A stretch of DNA of 64,000 nucleotides from Synechococcales cyanobacterium CNB (GTDB lineage Bacteria; Planctomycetota; Phycisphaerae; Phycisphaerales; UBA1924): positions 124,001-188,000 of the forward strand of contig SZOZ01000009.1 of assembly GCA_030263455.1 (NCBI GenBank), written 5' to 3'. Below the pieces are notes generated by a model, which worked only from the letters and a program-made list of their open reading frames with translations, made no database searches and was not told the DNA's origin. This document shows, piece by piece, positions 32,453 through 40,873 of the stretch. The first letter of the stretch is position 1, and each line of letters begins with the position of its first letter. Made by a program: the position numbers and the translations under genes.

Positions 32453-33037
32453 TCAGCGGCGGCGACGGGCGGCGACGAGGCCGCCGAGGCCGATCAGCCC
32501 GAGGCTGGCCGGCGTCGGAACGCAGGTGATCCGCAGGCCGTCGATCGTCGGGGTCGCCTCCTTGGAGGTGCCGAACTGGTCGACATAGATGCTGTGGTTC
32601 AGGTGGTTGAGGGTGGTCAGGGTGAAGGTGCCGCCGTTGAACGAGGTGGCGGTGATGTCCAGCGTGTAGACCCACATCGGGTTGCTGGGATCGAAGTTCG
32701 GGTTGAAGAACGGCGGGAGCTGGAAGGTGTCCGCCATCACGATGTTCTCAGCGTCAATCTGAGTGCCGTTCGCGTTGGAGAGCGCGCCGAGGGCGGGGTT
32801 GCCCTTCCCGTTCGAGATGAACCCGTCGCAGGTCTTGCAGCCGGCGTTGATGTCGAAGATCGAGCCGGCGTAGCCGACGATCGGGGAGCCGCCCATCTGG
32901 GCCCACAGGGTGTAGGTGCCGGTCGGGTTGCTCGGATCCAGGGTGGCAGGACCAGTCCAGTACCAGTGCATGGTGTACTGGGCCGACGCGATGGCCGCAG
33001 TGCCCGCGAGCGCGAGCAGCGCACAAACGTTCCGCAT
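32453..33037 (-). CDS. Exported protein with PEP-CTERM-like tail (tandem paralogue 2)
   Basis: 194 residues. Signal peptide MRNVCALLALAGTAAIASAQ, mature start YTMHWYWT. Conserved blocks with its neighbour: YAGSIFDI, DTFQLPPFFNPNF, LNHLNHSIYVDQFGTS, EATPTIDG. This copy has a Cys pair (GCKTCDG) that the other lacks. Sorting tail VPTPASLGLIGLGGLVAA plus four Arg. GGAG-type site (AGAGGAG) upstream of the ATG. Confidence 0.83.
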   Translation of the reverse strand: MRNVCALLALAGTAAIASAQYTMHWYWTGPATLDPSNPTGTYTLWAQMGGSPIVGYAGSIFDINAGCKTCDGFISNGKGNPALGALSNANGTQIDAENIVMADTFQLPPFFNPNFDPSNPMWVYTLDITATSFNGGTFTLTTLNHLNHSIYVDQFGTSKEATPTIDGLRITCVPTPASLGLIGLGGLVAARRRR

Positions 33038-33383
33038 TGCTTGTTACTCCTCTCTTCTCACACATTCGACCGCCGCCACGTTGCAGCGGGTACGAGTCCA
33101 TCATACCTGACTCCCCCACCGCCGCGAAAGGGGTCTCTCGCAATTTTTCTCAAAGAAGTTTGCCCCGAAATACCGTTCAAACGCCGTACAAGACGTCTAG
33201 TCCCTCGTGGTAACACCGGCTCTGGCGCGTTCAAAGCGGGAAACACGACGAATCTCGCCTGACCTGCCCCGCTTTCCCTTGCGATCGGCAAACGGTGTGG
33301 CATGGTTTCCGGGCCGGGGCGCACCGTCGGTGGTGGCTCCCGGCCCGAAGTGAGTGGAAGTCCGTGGGGTGGGAGGAGCAACC
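33038..33383. other. Intergenic region between divergent exported-protein genes
   Basis: About 345 nt. A minus-strand TATGAT near 33098-33103 is a likely -10 for the upstream PEP-CTERM gene. A GC-rich inverted repeat (GGGCCGG... CCGGCCC) lies near 33316-33352, ahead of the plus-strand gene. No gene supported. Confidence 0.45.
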
Positions 33384-34049
33384 GTGAACCGTTCCATGCA
33401 CGCGCACGCCGCCGCGTTCATCGCAGCCGCCGCATCCGTCGCCCAGGCGGGCATCGTGACCAGCACGTTCGACACGGGCACCGAAGGATGGGTCGTCAGC
33501 GATTCCATGCTGCCCCCGAGCGAAATCTCTACGGCCGGCGCGCTCCACGTGCTCGGCTTCGGCAACCCGGGCGGCTTCATCACCGTTCCGGGCACCTTCG
33601 ATCCCGGCGAAGCCGCCTTCGTTGCGCCCGCCAAGTTCCTCGGCAACAAGACCGGCGCGATCGGCGGCACCTTCCTGACTCTCGACCGCCGAGTGTGGGA
33701 TCCGCCCCACAACAACAACCCCCAGCAGGTGGACTACGCGTACGACATCACCATCTCCGGCAACGGCGTCATCCTCGGCTACGACCTGCCGCCTACGACG
33801 CTCCGCTGGTCAAGTTACTCCGTCCCGATCGGCGTCGGCATGGGCTGGACGAACCTCGACACCAACCTGCCCGCGACCCTCGGCGACATCACCGCTGCGC
33901 TCTCCGCACTCGACGACCTGCGCATCCGCGCGAACCTGAATGACATCGGCGTGAACTCCGGCCTGGACAACGTCGTTCTCATCCCCGCGCCAGGCACCAT
34001 TGGCGTGCTCGCCCTGGCCGGCCTGGTCTGCTGCCGACGACGCCGCTGA
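33384..34049 (+). CDS. Laminin-B-like exported protein with PEP-CTERM-like tail
   Basis: 221 residues from GTG 33384, with GGAGGAG 7 nt upstream. Signal peptide ends VAQA. The body fits a laminin IV type A/B-like domain: STFDTGTEGWVVS, NPGGFITVPGTFDPGEAAFV, APAKFLGNKTGAIGGTF, ... GYDLPPTTLRWSSYSVPI and a closing GLDNVVLIPAPG. This beta-sandwich is common in planctomycete exported proteins and probably binds polysaccharide or proteins. Sorting tail PAPGTIGVLALAGLVCC with four Arg. Confidence 0.85.
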   Translation: MNRSMHAHAAAFIAAAASVAQAGIVTSTFDTGTEGWVVSDSMLPPSEISTAGALHVLGFGNPGGFITVPGTFDPGEAAFVAPAKFLGNKTGAIGGTFLTLDRRVWDPPHNNNPQQVDYAYDITISGNGVILGYDLPPTTLRWSSYSVPIGVGMGWTNLDTNLPATLGDITAALSALDDLRIRANLNDIGVNSGLDNVVLIPAPGTIGVLALAGLVCCRRRR

Positions 34050-34236
34050 CGGCCGTTCACATCCTCACACGACGACATCGGACCTCTCCGCCCCGATCTC
34101 CCACCCCTGGAGGGGAGAGCGGAGCCGTCCCCCGGGACGTGCGGGGCCTCGCGCCCCGGGCGGCGCGGCGGTTCGTGCGACCTCGCGCCGCTGCTCCGTG
34201 CGCGAGCCGTGCTCTCGCCGCGCGTACCATCGCGTC

Positions 34237-34506
34237 ATGCCCTACCGCGTCCTCGCGTTCGAGTCCACGCCGAACCCGAACGCCCTCAAGTGCCTCGTTG
34301 AACCCTGCCCGGCCGACATCCCTCGGTCGTACCGAACCAGCGGGGAAGTTTCCGGCGACGACGCTCTCGCGCAGGCCCTCTTCGCCGTGCCGGGCGTGAC
34401 CGCGCTGCTCATCCACGCGGCGTTCATCACCGTCACCAAGTCGCCCGGGGCGCGATGGTCCGCCATCCGCGCCGGCGTCGAGCGCGCTCTCCATGCCGCC
34501 GACTGA
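34237..34506 (+). CDS. Nfu/NifU N-terminal domain protein
   Basis: 89 residues, MPYRVLAFESTPNPNALKCL... The ESTPNPNALK motif is the signature of the N-terminal domain of Nfu iron-sulfur carriers. The C-terminal CxxC scaffold domain of full Nfu proteins is absent, so it cannot carry a cluster by itself in the usual way. It overlaps mutY, an iron-sulfur enzyme, by 14 nt, which makes cluster delivery an attractive but unproven role. TACCAT lies 6 nt before the ATG. Confidence 0.85.
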   Translation: MPYRVLAFESTPNPNALKCLVEPCPADIPRSYRTSGEVSGDDALAQALFAVPGVTALLIHAAFITVTKSPGARWSAIRAGVERALHAAD

Positions 34507-35581
34507 ACGCGACCAGGTCCGTGCGCTGCTCGCGTGGTTTCGGCGCGCCGCGCGCCCTCTGCCGTGGCGCCCGATCCCGCTCGACGCCCCGCGCGACCCG
34601 TACATGGTTCTGGTGAGCGAGTTCATGCTCCAGCAGACGCAGGTCGCGCGCGTCGCCGAACGACTCCCGCTCTTCCTCGCCCGCTTCCCCGACCTCCCCT
34701 CGCTCGCCCGCGCCTCCGAGCATGACGCCCTCGCCCTCTGGTCAGGGCTCGGTTACTACCGGCGTGCCCGCAACCTCCACGCCGCCGCCCGATCGATCGT
34801 CGCTCACCACAACGCCCGTATCCCGGCCGACCCCGCTGCCTTGGCTGCGCTCCCTGGCGTCGGCGACTACACCGCTGCCGCCGTCGCATCCCTCGCCCAC
34901 CGCGTCCCGGTGCCCGCGACTGACGGCAACGCCGCCCGCGTCGTGATCCGCCTTCACGCACTCCCGCTCGCCGCCGCCTCGCCGCGAGCGTGCGCCGCGG
35001 CCCGCGAGCAGGTCGCCGCGTGGATGCACGCCCTCCCGCGCGACGCCCACCCCGGCCTCGTCAACGAGGCGCTCATCGAACTCGGCGCAACCGTCTGCAC
35101 GCCGCGCGCCCCGCGCTGCGACGCCTGCCCCCTCGCCGGCGTCTGCATCGCCGCGCGCGACGGCTCGCAGCACGACCTCCCGCGCCCCGCGGCACAACCC
35201 GCCCGCGCCACGCTCTACTGCGACGCCGTCCTCGCGCGCGACCGGCGCGGCCGCGTCCTCGTCGAGCCACGCCCTCCCGCCGGCATGTGGGCGAGCCTCT
35301 GGCAGGCGCCGACGCGCGAGCACCACGCCCGGCGCGCGGCCGCGCGCACCCTCCGCGCCTGGCTCGCGCTCGACGCGCCGCTCTCACGCGCCGACCGCTT
35401 CACCCACGCCACCACGCACCGCACCGTCGAGTTCACCGCCTGGACCGCGGGCGTCCTCGCTTCCGCCGACGCCCGCGCTCTGGCCCGCGCCCGACCCGGC
35501 TCGCGCTGGCTCACCCGCACCGCCGCGGCCCGCCTGCCCCTCTCGACGCCGCAGCGGAGGATTCTGCTCGAACCCATCTGA
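34493..35581 (+). CDS. mutY: A/G-specific adenine DNA glycosylase
   Basis: 362 residues; removes adenine mispaired with 8-oxoguanine. Catalytic Glu 43 in SEFMLQQTQV, helix-hairpin-helix LPGVGDYTA (about 120-128), catalytic Asp 144 in ATDGN, and the 4Fe-4S ligands C202-X6-C209-X2-C212-X5-C218, exactly the canonical spacing. The C-terminal NUDIX-like domain that reads 8-oxoG is present (VLARDRRGRVLVEPRPPAGMW...). It starts inside the upstream Nfu-like gene. Confidence 0.95.
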   Translation: MPPTERDQVRALLAWFRRAARPLPWRPIPLDAPRDPYMVLVSEFMLQQTQVARVAERLPLFLARFPDLPSLARASEHDALALWSGLGYYRRARNLHAAARSIVAHHNARIPADPAALAALPGVGDYTAAAVASLAHRVPVPATDGNAARVVIRLHALPLAAASPRACAAAREQVAAWMHALPRDAHPGLVNEALIELGATVCTPRAPRCDACPLAGVCIAARDGSQHDLPRPAAQPARATLYCDAVLARDRRGRVLVEPRPPAGMWASLWQAPTREHHARRAAARTLRAWLALDAPLSRADRFTHATTHRTVEFTAWTAGVLASADARALARARPGSRWLTRTAAARLPLSTPQRRILLEPI

Positions 35582-35729
35582 TGAGCAGCACGGACAGGAT
35601 GCGGTGACCGAACACCTATGCAGAGTCGGAGACAACCGCTTGCGAACTTGACGCGGATACGCTATCCTGCCTCACCACCACGACGAAGCCGAATCGAACG
35701 GGAGGCTCAGGATACGGCGTATTACAACG

Positions 35730-36124
35730 GTGCTGTGTGTTCTGTTTGTCGTGCTTGCGGCAGGTTCGCAGATGGCCAGAGCACAGTCTGCCCGATACGG
35801 CGAGGCCCTGCTCATCGCAGACGACTTCACTGGCGATGGCGTCCCAGATCTGATTGTCTCAGACCCAGATGCCGCCGACGGCAAGGGGTTGCTCTTCATT
35901 TTCCATGGCCCAGTGACAATCGACCCGCTTCCACACGTGGAGGCGTGATCGGCCCAGCCCCGGTTGGAGACGTGAACAGCGACGGCGTTGTAAACGAGAT
36001 GGATCTGGTCTCGGCGATCTTGGAGTTCGGCAACGACTTCCGAACCGCCGATTTCAACGCCAATGGCATCGTCGACAGCGGCGACATCTTTGATCTAGTC
36101 GAACTTCTCTCCCAACAGGAATGA
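35730..36124 (+). pseudogene. Broken FG-GAP/dockerin exported protein gene
   Basis: Two pieces in different frames. 35730-35948 encodes a signal peptide (MLCVLFVVLAAGSQMARAQS) and one FG-GAP-like blade with DDFTGDGVPDLIVSDPDA, then stops. From about 35943 the +2 frame encodes GDVNSDGVVNEMDLV and FNANGIVDSGDIFDLVELL, a complete two-loop dockerin-like domain ending at 36124. Intact relatives carry several FG-GAP blades before the dockerin, so the middle was probably deleted with a frameshift near 35940. G+C is lower than in flanking genes. Confidence 0.7.
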
Positions 36125-36178
36125 TGGCATTGTCGCCTTCGGGATACACCGTCAAGAGTTCACTCTAGTGGTGCACGC

Positions 36179-36631
36179 ATGAGCAGCAGAAGGAAACGGT
36201 TTCGGCGATGCCTGCTGATCGGCCTTCCGCTCGTGTTCATTGTTGTGGCGGCGGCGGGTGTCGGCATGTACCTGATCCGCAATGAGTTCGTGCGAGAGTT
36301 CCTCGCGATCGGAGAATCATGGAGCGACTCGGACATCCGAGAGACGAAGCGCCGAGCCGAGCCGATCATCGCGGCCATCGAGGCGTTTCGCGAGCAGAAC
36401 GGAAGACTCCCGGCGTCCCTCGACGATCTGGCGCCAGACTTCCTGTCGGCCATCGAGTCGCCGACGGTGGGTGATGGCGCGTGGTCGTATGCCATCATGC
36501 GATCCGAAGCGGATCACTTCAATCTGGTCGTGTTCTCCCGTTATCGGCAGTCCGGTCTCTATAACGGTCCGGAAGCCCTGTGGTACGACTCGATGTCGCG
36601 CTCCTGGCAAGTCATGCGGGACGATTCCTGA
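36179..36631 (+). CDS. Membrane-anchored hypothetical protein, pseudopilin-like
   Basis: 150 residues. Basic N terminus, one membrane helix at about 12-34, then a soluble domain. IEAFREQNGRLPASLDDLAPDFL resembles the alpha-1/loop region of major pseudopilins (GspG-type), but the prepilin cleavage motif is missing. Lower G+C than neighbours. Function unknown. Confidence 0.7.
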   Translation: MSSRRKRFRRCLLIGLPLVFIVVAAAGVGMYLIRNEFVREFLAIGESWSDSDIRETKRRAEPIIAAIEAFREQNGRLPASLDDLAPDFLSAIESPTVGDGAWSYAIMRSEADHFNLVVFSRYRQSGLYNGPEALWYDSMSRSWQVMRDDS

Positions 36632-36642
36632 CGGCGGCACGT

Positions 36643-38001
36643 TCACTCCGGACACGCCGCTGGCGTCGCATAGAACTCCTCCAGCACGCACCGCCAGTCC
36701 TCCAGGCTGCACACGCCCACGAACCGGCGGCGCACCTCCTCCGACCTCGGGTGGTGCTCAGCGAAGCGGATGCCGAACTTCCGCATCACCTTTCCGGTGT
36801 AGACCTCCGGCCGCCTGGCCCCGGCGTTGACCGCCAGCGCGAGCGTGAAGTGCTCCTCGAGCACGCCCCGCTGCTCCTCGACGCTCGGCGCGGCGGGCGT
36901 CTCGCCCGCGAGCAGTTGCCGCGCCTGCCGGAAGACCCACGGGTTGCCGATGCACCCGCGAGCCACGGCCGCGGCGTTCGCGCCCGTGTACCCGATCATC
37001 CGGTAGACGTCCTCGGCATTCCACACGTCGCCGGAGCCGAAGATCACGCGGTCCGGATCGCGCCGACGCACGTGCCGCACGATCTCCCGCAGCGCGTCCC
37101 ACCGGCTCGGCCCGACGTACTTCTGCTCGACGGTGCGGGCGTGGACGGTGGCCCAGGCGTAGCCCATGTCGTACGCCGCGTCGAGGATGCGCAGGCACGC
37201 CGCCGCCATCTCGGGCGTGTCGTCGAACGACCGCCGCAGTTTCACCGTCGTCGGCACGCTCGCGGGCAACGCCTCGCGCACCGCCTCCAGGATGCGGATC
37301 GCCCCCTCCGGTTCGGCCAGCCAGTGCCCCCCCCTCGCCTTGCTCGCGATCTTCTTCACCGGGCACGCCAGATTCACGTCGATCGCCGCGAAGGACATCT
37401 CATCGCTCGAGCCGCCCCCGCCTCCACCAACACTCCCCTTCGGCGATTCGGCCACTTGGCGATGCGGCCATGTGCCGCTTCGGATCTGCTCCCCCCCCGG
37501 CAGCCGCAGGTGCTGCTCGACCCCCGGCGCGAGCGCGCCGTTGTAGGCCAGTCGCCGGTACTCGCGGTCCGCGCGCTTTCCTTGCTCCACCAGTTTCAGG
37601 GCTGCCGCCGCCATCTCACGCGGCTCGCTCCCCATCAGCTGCCCCGCCAGCGGGTGGTCCTCAGCACCGCCCGGCACATTGTCGTGCAACTCGCCCAGGT
37701 CGGCCTTGGCAAAGCCTCGCCCCCCCGCCAGCAGCGTGCGGTCCAGAAGGGCCTCGGTGACGCAGTACGGGCACCCGTGACGACGCGCGATGATCCGCAT
37801 CGCCGCGTCCGAGTACCCCGCCAGCCCCGCTTGGAAGAACGGCCCATCAAACCCCGCCACGACCTCACGCACGCGAGGATGCACCCCGCTCGGGCCGTGC
37901 TCCGACACAAGTCGCTCGGCGAGCCGGCGCGCGTCCACGGCCTCCGCGCCGGGGGCGATGGCCTGCGAGGGCGCGGTCGCGTTGGAGCCGGAGCATCCCA
38001 T
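36643..38001 (-). CDS. tRNA-dihydrouridine synthase with insertion
   Basis: 452 residues, about 100 more than usual. FMN enzyme reducing uridine in tRNA. FQAGLAGYSDAAMR is the N-terminal FMN region, the catalytic Cys is in VNLACPVKK, and VHARTVEQKYVG and ANAAAVARGCIGNPWVF follow. Residues about 138-203 are an insertion, ending in a low-complexity GSVGGGGGGSS; within it, RSGTWPHRQVAESPKG is encoded by a copy of the GCCAAA-type repeat (family A). A family D palindrome encodes LAGETPAAP further on. Which of DusA, B or C it corresponds to is unclear. Confidence 0.88.
   Translation of the reverse strand: MGCSGSNATAPSQAIAPGAEAVDARRLAERLVSEHGPSGVHPRVREVVAGFDGPFFQAGLAGYSDAAMRIIARRHGCPYCVTEALLDRTLLAGGRGFAKADLGELHDNVPGGAEDHPLAGQLMGSEPREMAAAALKLVEQGKRADREYRRLAYNGALAPGVEQHLRLPGGEQIRSGTWPHRQVAESPKGSVGGGGGGSSDEMSFAAIDVNLACPVKKIASKARGGHWLAEPEGAIRILEAVREALPASVPTTVKLRRSFDDTPEMAAACLRILDAAYDMGYAWATVHARTVEQKYVGPSRWDALREIVRHVRRRDPDRVIFGSGDVWNAEDVYRMIGYTGANAAAVARGCIGNPWVFRQARQLLAGETPAAPSVEEQRGVLEEHFTLALAVNAGARRPEVYTGKVMRKFGIRFAEHHPRSEEVRRRFVGVCSLEDWRCVLEEFYATPAACPE
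36888..36910. repeat. Palindromic repeat family D, inside dus
   Basis: GGCGGGCGTCTCGCCCGC, a near-perfect palindrome. The same 18 nt recur at 39682-39699 in another gene. Both copies are in frame. Confidence 0.65.
37433..37472 (-). repeat. Repeat family A variant inside dus
   Basis: Minus strand begins ATGGCCGCATCGCCAAGTGG and continues GCCGAATCGCCGAAGGGG. It aligns without gaps over about 39 nt to the family A copies in queA (ATGGCCAAAGAGCCAAAGGG...), sharing the GCC-spaced pattern. Confidence 0.6.
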
Positions 38002-38019
38002 ACCCTATGAGGATAGGGT
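38002..38019. promoter_or_regulatory. Perfect 18-bp palindrome between divergent genes
   Basis: ACCCTAT-GAGG-ATAGGGT directly abuts the dus ATG and lies 31 nt before the lipoprotein ATG. On the minus strand it contains TATCCT, 8 nt from the dus start, so it may be both promoter and operator. Confidence 0.45.
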
Positions 38020-38049
38020 GAGCGCCCCGCGCCCCCAGGAGCCGCGACC

Positions 38050-38520
38050 ATGCCCGACCGTCCGTCGACGCACGCCGCACGCATCCCCCTCGTGGGGCTT
38101 GCTCTCGCCGCGCCGGTGTTGTGTGTCGCGTGCTCGCGCGTGCCGACGGCGCTCGTCGGCGGCCCCGTCGGCCCCTACGACCGCCCCTACCCGGCAACGA
38201 TCGAGCCGAGCGAGCAACTCGACGTGCAGGTCGCGCGCGACGGCCCCGTCATCACGCTCACCAACACCACCGCACGCTCCTTCGGCCCGTCCACGCTCTG
38301 GATCAACCGCCGTTACAGCCGACCCATCGCCGGCTTCGAGGCCGGCCGGACCATCACGCTCCCTCTCAAGCAGTTCCGCGACGAATACGGCGATGCCTTC
38401 CGCGGGGGAGGGTTCTTCGCCACCGAGCAGCCCGACCGCGTCGTCATGGCCGAACTCGAAACCACCACCGACAATCAGACCGTGATCTACGGCCTGGTGG
38501 TCGTCGGCGGGCAGAACTGA
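38050..38520 (+). CDS. Lipoprotein of unknown function
   Basis: 156 residues, AGGAG 9 nt before the ATG. Signal peptide with lipobox LCVAC, then a single beta-rich domain (about 45-150: VITLTNTTARSFGPSTLWIN..., AELETTTDNQTVIYGLVVVG). No family recognised. It is co-oriented with the deacetylase gene, 26 nt apart. Confidence 0.8.
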   Translation: MPDRPSTHAARIPLVGLALAAPVLCVACSRVPTALVGGPVGPYDRPYPATIEPSEQLDVQVARDGPVITLTNTTARSFGPSTLWINRRYSRPIAGFEAGRTITLPLKQFRDEYGDAFRGGGFFATEQPDRVVMAELETTTDNQTVIYGLVVVGGQN

Positions 38521-38546
38521 CACCCACTACCCCTCGGAGCTGCGCC

Positions 38547-39329
38547 GTGGCCAACGTTCTCGTCGTCGCCCCGCACCCCGACGACGCCGAACTCGGCATG
38601 GGCGCGACGATCGCGCGCCTCGCCGCGCAGGGCCACGACGTGCTCATCCTCGACGTGACCGACGGCGAGCCGACGCCGCACGGAGACCGTGAGACCCGCG
38701 CCCGCGAGGCCGCCGAGGCCGCACGGCTGCTCTCCCCCGATCCCGCGCGATTCCCGCGCGGCCTGCCGGTGCGCCGGGTGTGCCTTGATCTTCCGAACCG
38801 TTTCGTCCAACACACCATCGAAGCCCGGCACGCAGTCGCGGGCGCCATCCGCGCGCACCAGGCCCAGGTGCTCTTCGTCCCCTACCCGGAGGACGCGCAC
38901 CCCGATCACCGCGCCGTCACCCGCATCGCCGAGGACGCCCGCTTCGACGCCAAGCTCACCGGCATCACGATGCCCTCCCCTTCCGGTCCCACGCTTCCGT
39001 CCTCAGGCCTCAACACTCAGGACTCGGGGGTCAAGTCCATCCCCCCCCCCATTTACCCCCGCTGGCTCTTCCACTACTTCTGCACGCACCTGCGCATCGT
39101 CCCCGAGCCGTCCTTCATCCTCGACGCCACCGGCTTCGAGGACGCGAAGCGCGAGTCGATCCTCGCCTACCGCTCGCAGTTCGTCGTCAACGAGCGCAAC
39201 CGTGCGGTGCCGGAGTGGCTCATGCACGCCGCCCGCTTCTACGGATCACGGATCGGCACGCAGGCAGGCGAACCCTTCTTCGCCCGCGAACCCCTCGGCC
39301 TGACCTCGCTCGACTCCCTCCCGCTCTGA
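38547..39329 (+). CDS. PIG-L family deacetylase (BshB1-like)
   Basis: 260 residues from GTG 38547 (CGGAG upstream). Zinc site AHPDDAELGMG near the N terminus and a later HPDH; C-terminal EPSFILDATGFEDAKRESIL and AYRSQF match the bacillithiol deacetylase BshB1 branch (N-acetylglucosaminyl-malate deacetylase). Other BSH genes are not in the window, so the thiol role is inferred. Residues about 145-172 (SGPTLPSSGLNTQDSGVK..., IPPPIYP) are an insertion made from a family C repeat and a 10-nt C run. Confidence 0.88.
   Translation: MANVLVVAPHPDDAELGMGATIARLAAQGHDVLILDVTDGEPTPHGDRETRAREAAEAARLLSPDPARFPRGLPVRRVCLDLPNRFVQHTIEARHAVAGAIRAHQAQVLFVPYPEDAHPDHRAVTRIAEDARFDAKLTGITMPSPSGPTLPSSGLNTQDSGVKSIPPPIYPRWLFHYFCTHLRIVPEPSFILDATGFEDAKRESILAYRSQFVVNERNRAVPEWLMHAARFYGSRIGTQAGEPFFAREPLGLTSLDSLPL
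38999..39050 (+). repeat. Family C repeat plus poly-C tract inside the PIG-L gene
   Basis: CTCAGGCCTC and CACTCAGGACTC units match the inverted copies at 13422-13520; 39041-39050 is a run of ten C. The whole piece is in frame and codes for a Ser/Pro-rich loop that standard family members lack. Confidence 0.65.
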
Positions 39330-39409
39330 CGCCACGCGCCGACCGATAACGCTCGTGGTGCGCTCCGCGGCTCAAACCCGTCCCTCATCGCGCCGATGCA
39401 TCCGCCCGG

Positions 39410-40873
39410 ATGCCCAGCCACACCACAGAACCGTCGCCGCGCCAGCCCCAGACGCCGGTATGGGCCATCGTCCTCACCTCTTGCGCCGTCATCGCCACCG
39501 CGCACTTGCTCGGCGTGCCGAGCCTTGCCGAACTCTCTCTCGGCCTACCCATCGGCCTCTGGCTCGCCATCGCCATCGCTTGTGCATGGACCGCCTTCAC
39601 TCTATCCGCCGCATCACTCGCTACTTCTCCTTCTACTCCGATCGCGACTTCTCCTACGTCTACTTCTACCCTTGCTGGTGGGGCGGGCGTCTCGCCCGCA
39701 TCTACCAACACTCCTCACTCCCTCTTCAACCTCCCTCCTCTCTCGCTCTCCGCCGAACTCCTCACCCGCGCCGCGGCCCTCCTCGGCGAACTCCTCTCCC
39801 TCGCCCTCCGCGCCGCTCTCGCAGGCGCACCCAGCCTGCGTCCTCGCACAACCGATCCGGAATCCGTCCTCTGCTCGCTGCACGACCGCATCCGCTGGCC
39901 CGCCCGTCCGCTCCGCATCGGCCTCGACCTCTCCGACGCCGACGCGACCGCCATCACCCGCGACGCCCCCCGCTTCGGCGTCCGCTGGTTCCGCGTCAGC
40001 GACACGCCCGACCTCATGGCCGCCTGCCGCCGTCACCGCCTCGACGCCGTCGTCTCACGCCACGGCACGGGGCCGGTCCGCATCGTGACCAACGAGCGTG
40101 CCGGGCGCGATGCAGCACGTATCGACTGGGCCGCGGTCGAGACGCCCTCGCTCGCCGCCGTCTTCCCGTACCGCATCGACACGCAGGGCGTAACCATCGA
40201 CGCCCCCGCGCCGCTCTCCGTCTCCGACGCCGCGGCGGTGCGCAACCTCGCGCTCGCGGCCGGCGCGCTCGCCCGCCATCCGTCCCGCTTGGGCCTCCCG
40301 GATCGCCTCTTCGGACGCCGGCCCATCGCCGACCACGCCGCCCTCATGCACCGTCTCGCCGACCGCCTCGACGAACCAAGCCCGGCCGAGCGCACCATCG
40401 CCCGCGCCGTTTCCGCGTGGGCCGTCGCGCACGCCCCCCCCCTCGTCGAGCGCTGCGCCGCACACGCCCGCACCGACCCGGTGGTCCAACTCCGCCTCGC
40501 CGCCGCCCGCTTCGCCGCGGGCGACGACCGGCGCGCCCTCTCCGCCCTCATGCACGCCGACCGCCTCCTCCGTTCAGGCGACCCGCCCGCGCGTCTCGAC
40601 CATGCCGCCTTTGTCGAGTCTGAACTCCGATGCGGCGACGACTCCCCGACGACGCTCGGCCGCGTCGCCGTCGGCGTCTGCCTCCTCTGCGCGGCAACCC
40701 CGGTCGAACGCCTCCGCTTCATCCGCGACGACCTTGACGAGGAGATGCGCTTCGCCCCCTGGCTCATCGGCCGCGACCAGGACCGCCGACTCATCCTCGA
40801 AGTCCTCCGCGAACTCGAACGCTGCCGAAGAGCCGACGAACTCGGCCTGCCGGCAGGCGTGAGGGCTGCGTGA
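39410..40873 (+). CDS. Membrane protein with low-complexity linker, unknown
   Basis: 487 residues, not recognised. Two hydrophobic segments at about 17-35 and 43-69, then a Ser/Thr/Pro linker (about 72-100) made of near-repeated TCTCCT/ACTTCT units plus a family D palindrome, a hydrophobic helix, and a large Ala/Arg-rich soluble part (about 150-487) with very high third-position G+C. The soluble part may be an alpha-helical repeat domain. No catalytic motif seen. A 9-nt C run (near 40435) is in frame. Confidence 0.7.
   Translation: MPSHTTEPSPRQPQTPVWAIVLTSCAVIATAHLLGVPSLAELSLGLPIGLWLAIAIACAWTAFTLSAASLATSPSTPIATSPTSTSTLAGGAGVSPASTNTPHSLFNLPPLSLSAELLTRAAALLGELLSLALRAALAGAPSLRPRTTDPESVLCSLHDRIRWPARPLRIGLDLSDADATAITRDAPRFGVRWFRVSDTPDLMAACRRHRLDAVVSRHGTGPVRIVTNERAGRDAARIDWAAVETPSLAAVFPYRIDTQGVTIDAPAPLSVSDAAAVRNLALAAGALARHPSRLGLPDRLFGRRPIADHAALMHRLADRLDEPSPAERTIARAVSAWAVAHAPPLVERCAAHARTDPVVQLRLAAARFAAGDDRRALSALMHADRLLRSGDPPARLDHAAFVESELRCGDDSPTTLGRVAVGVCLLCAATPVERLRFIRDDLDEEMRFAPWLIGRDQDRRLILEVLRELERCRRADELGLPAGVRAA
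39682..39699. repeat. Palindromic repeat family D, second copy
   Basis: GGCGGGCGTCTCGCCCGC, identical to the copy in dus, here encoding GAGVSPA within the linker of the membrane protein. Confidence 0.65.

Noticed and set aside
35618-36124. A single 168-codon ORF with a C-terminal dockerin
   Set aside because: Its first 100 residues are an out-of-frame reading of the signal peptide and FG-GAP blade; the locus is better explained as a frameshifted pseudogene.
39601-39720. Possible CRISPR-like or tandem repeat from recurring TCTCCT/ACTTCT units
   Set aside because: No regular spacing or spacers; it is a Ser/Thr-coding low-complexity linker inside a gene.
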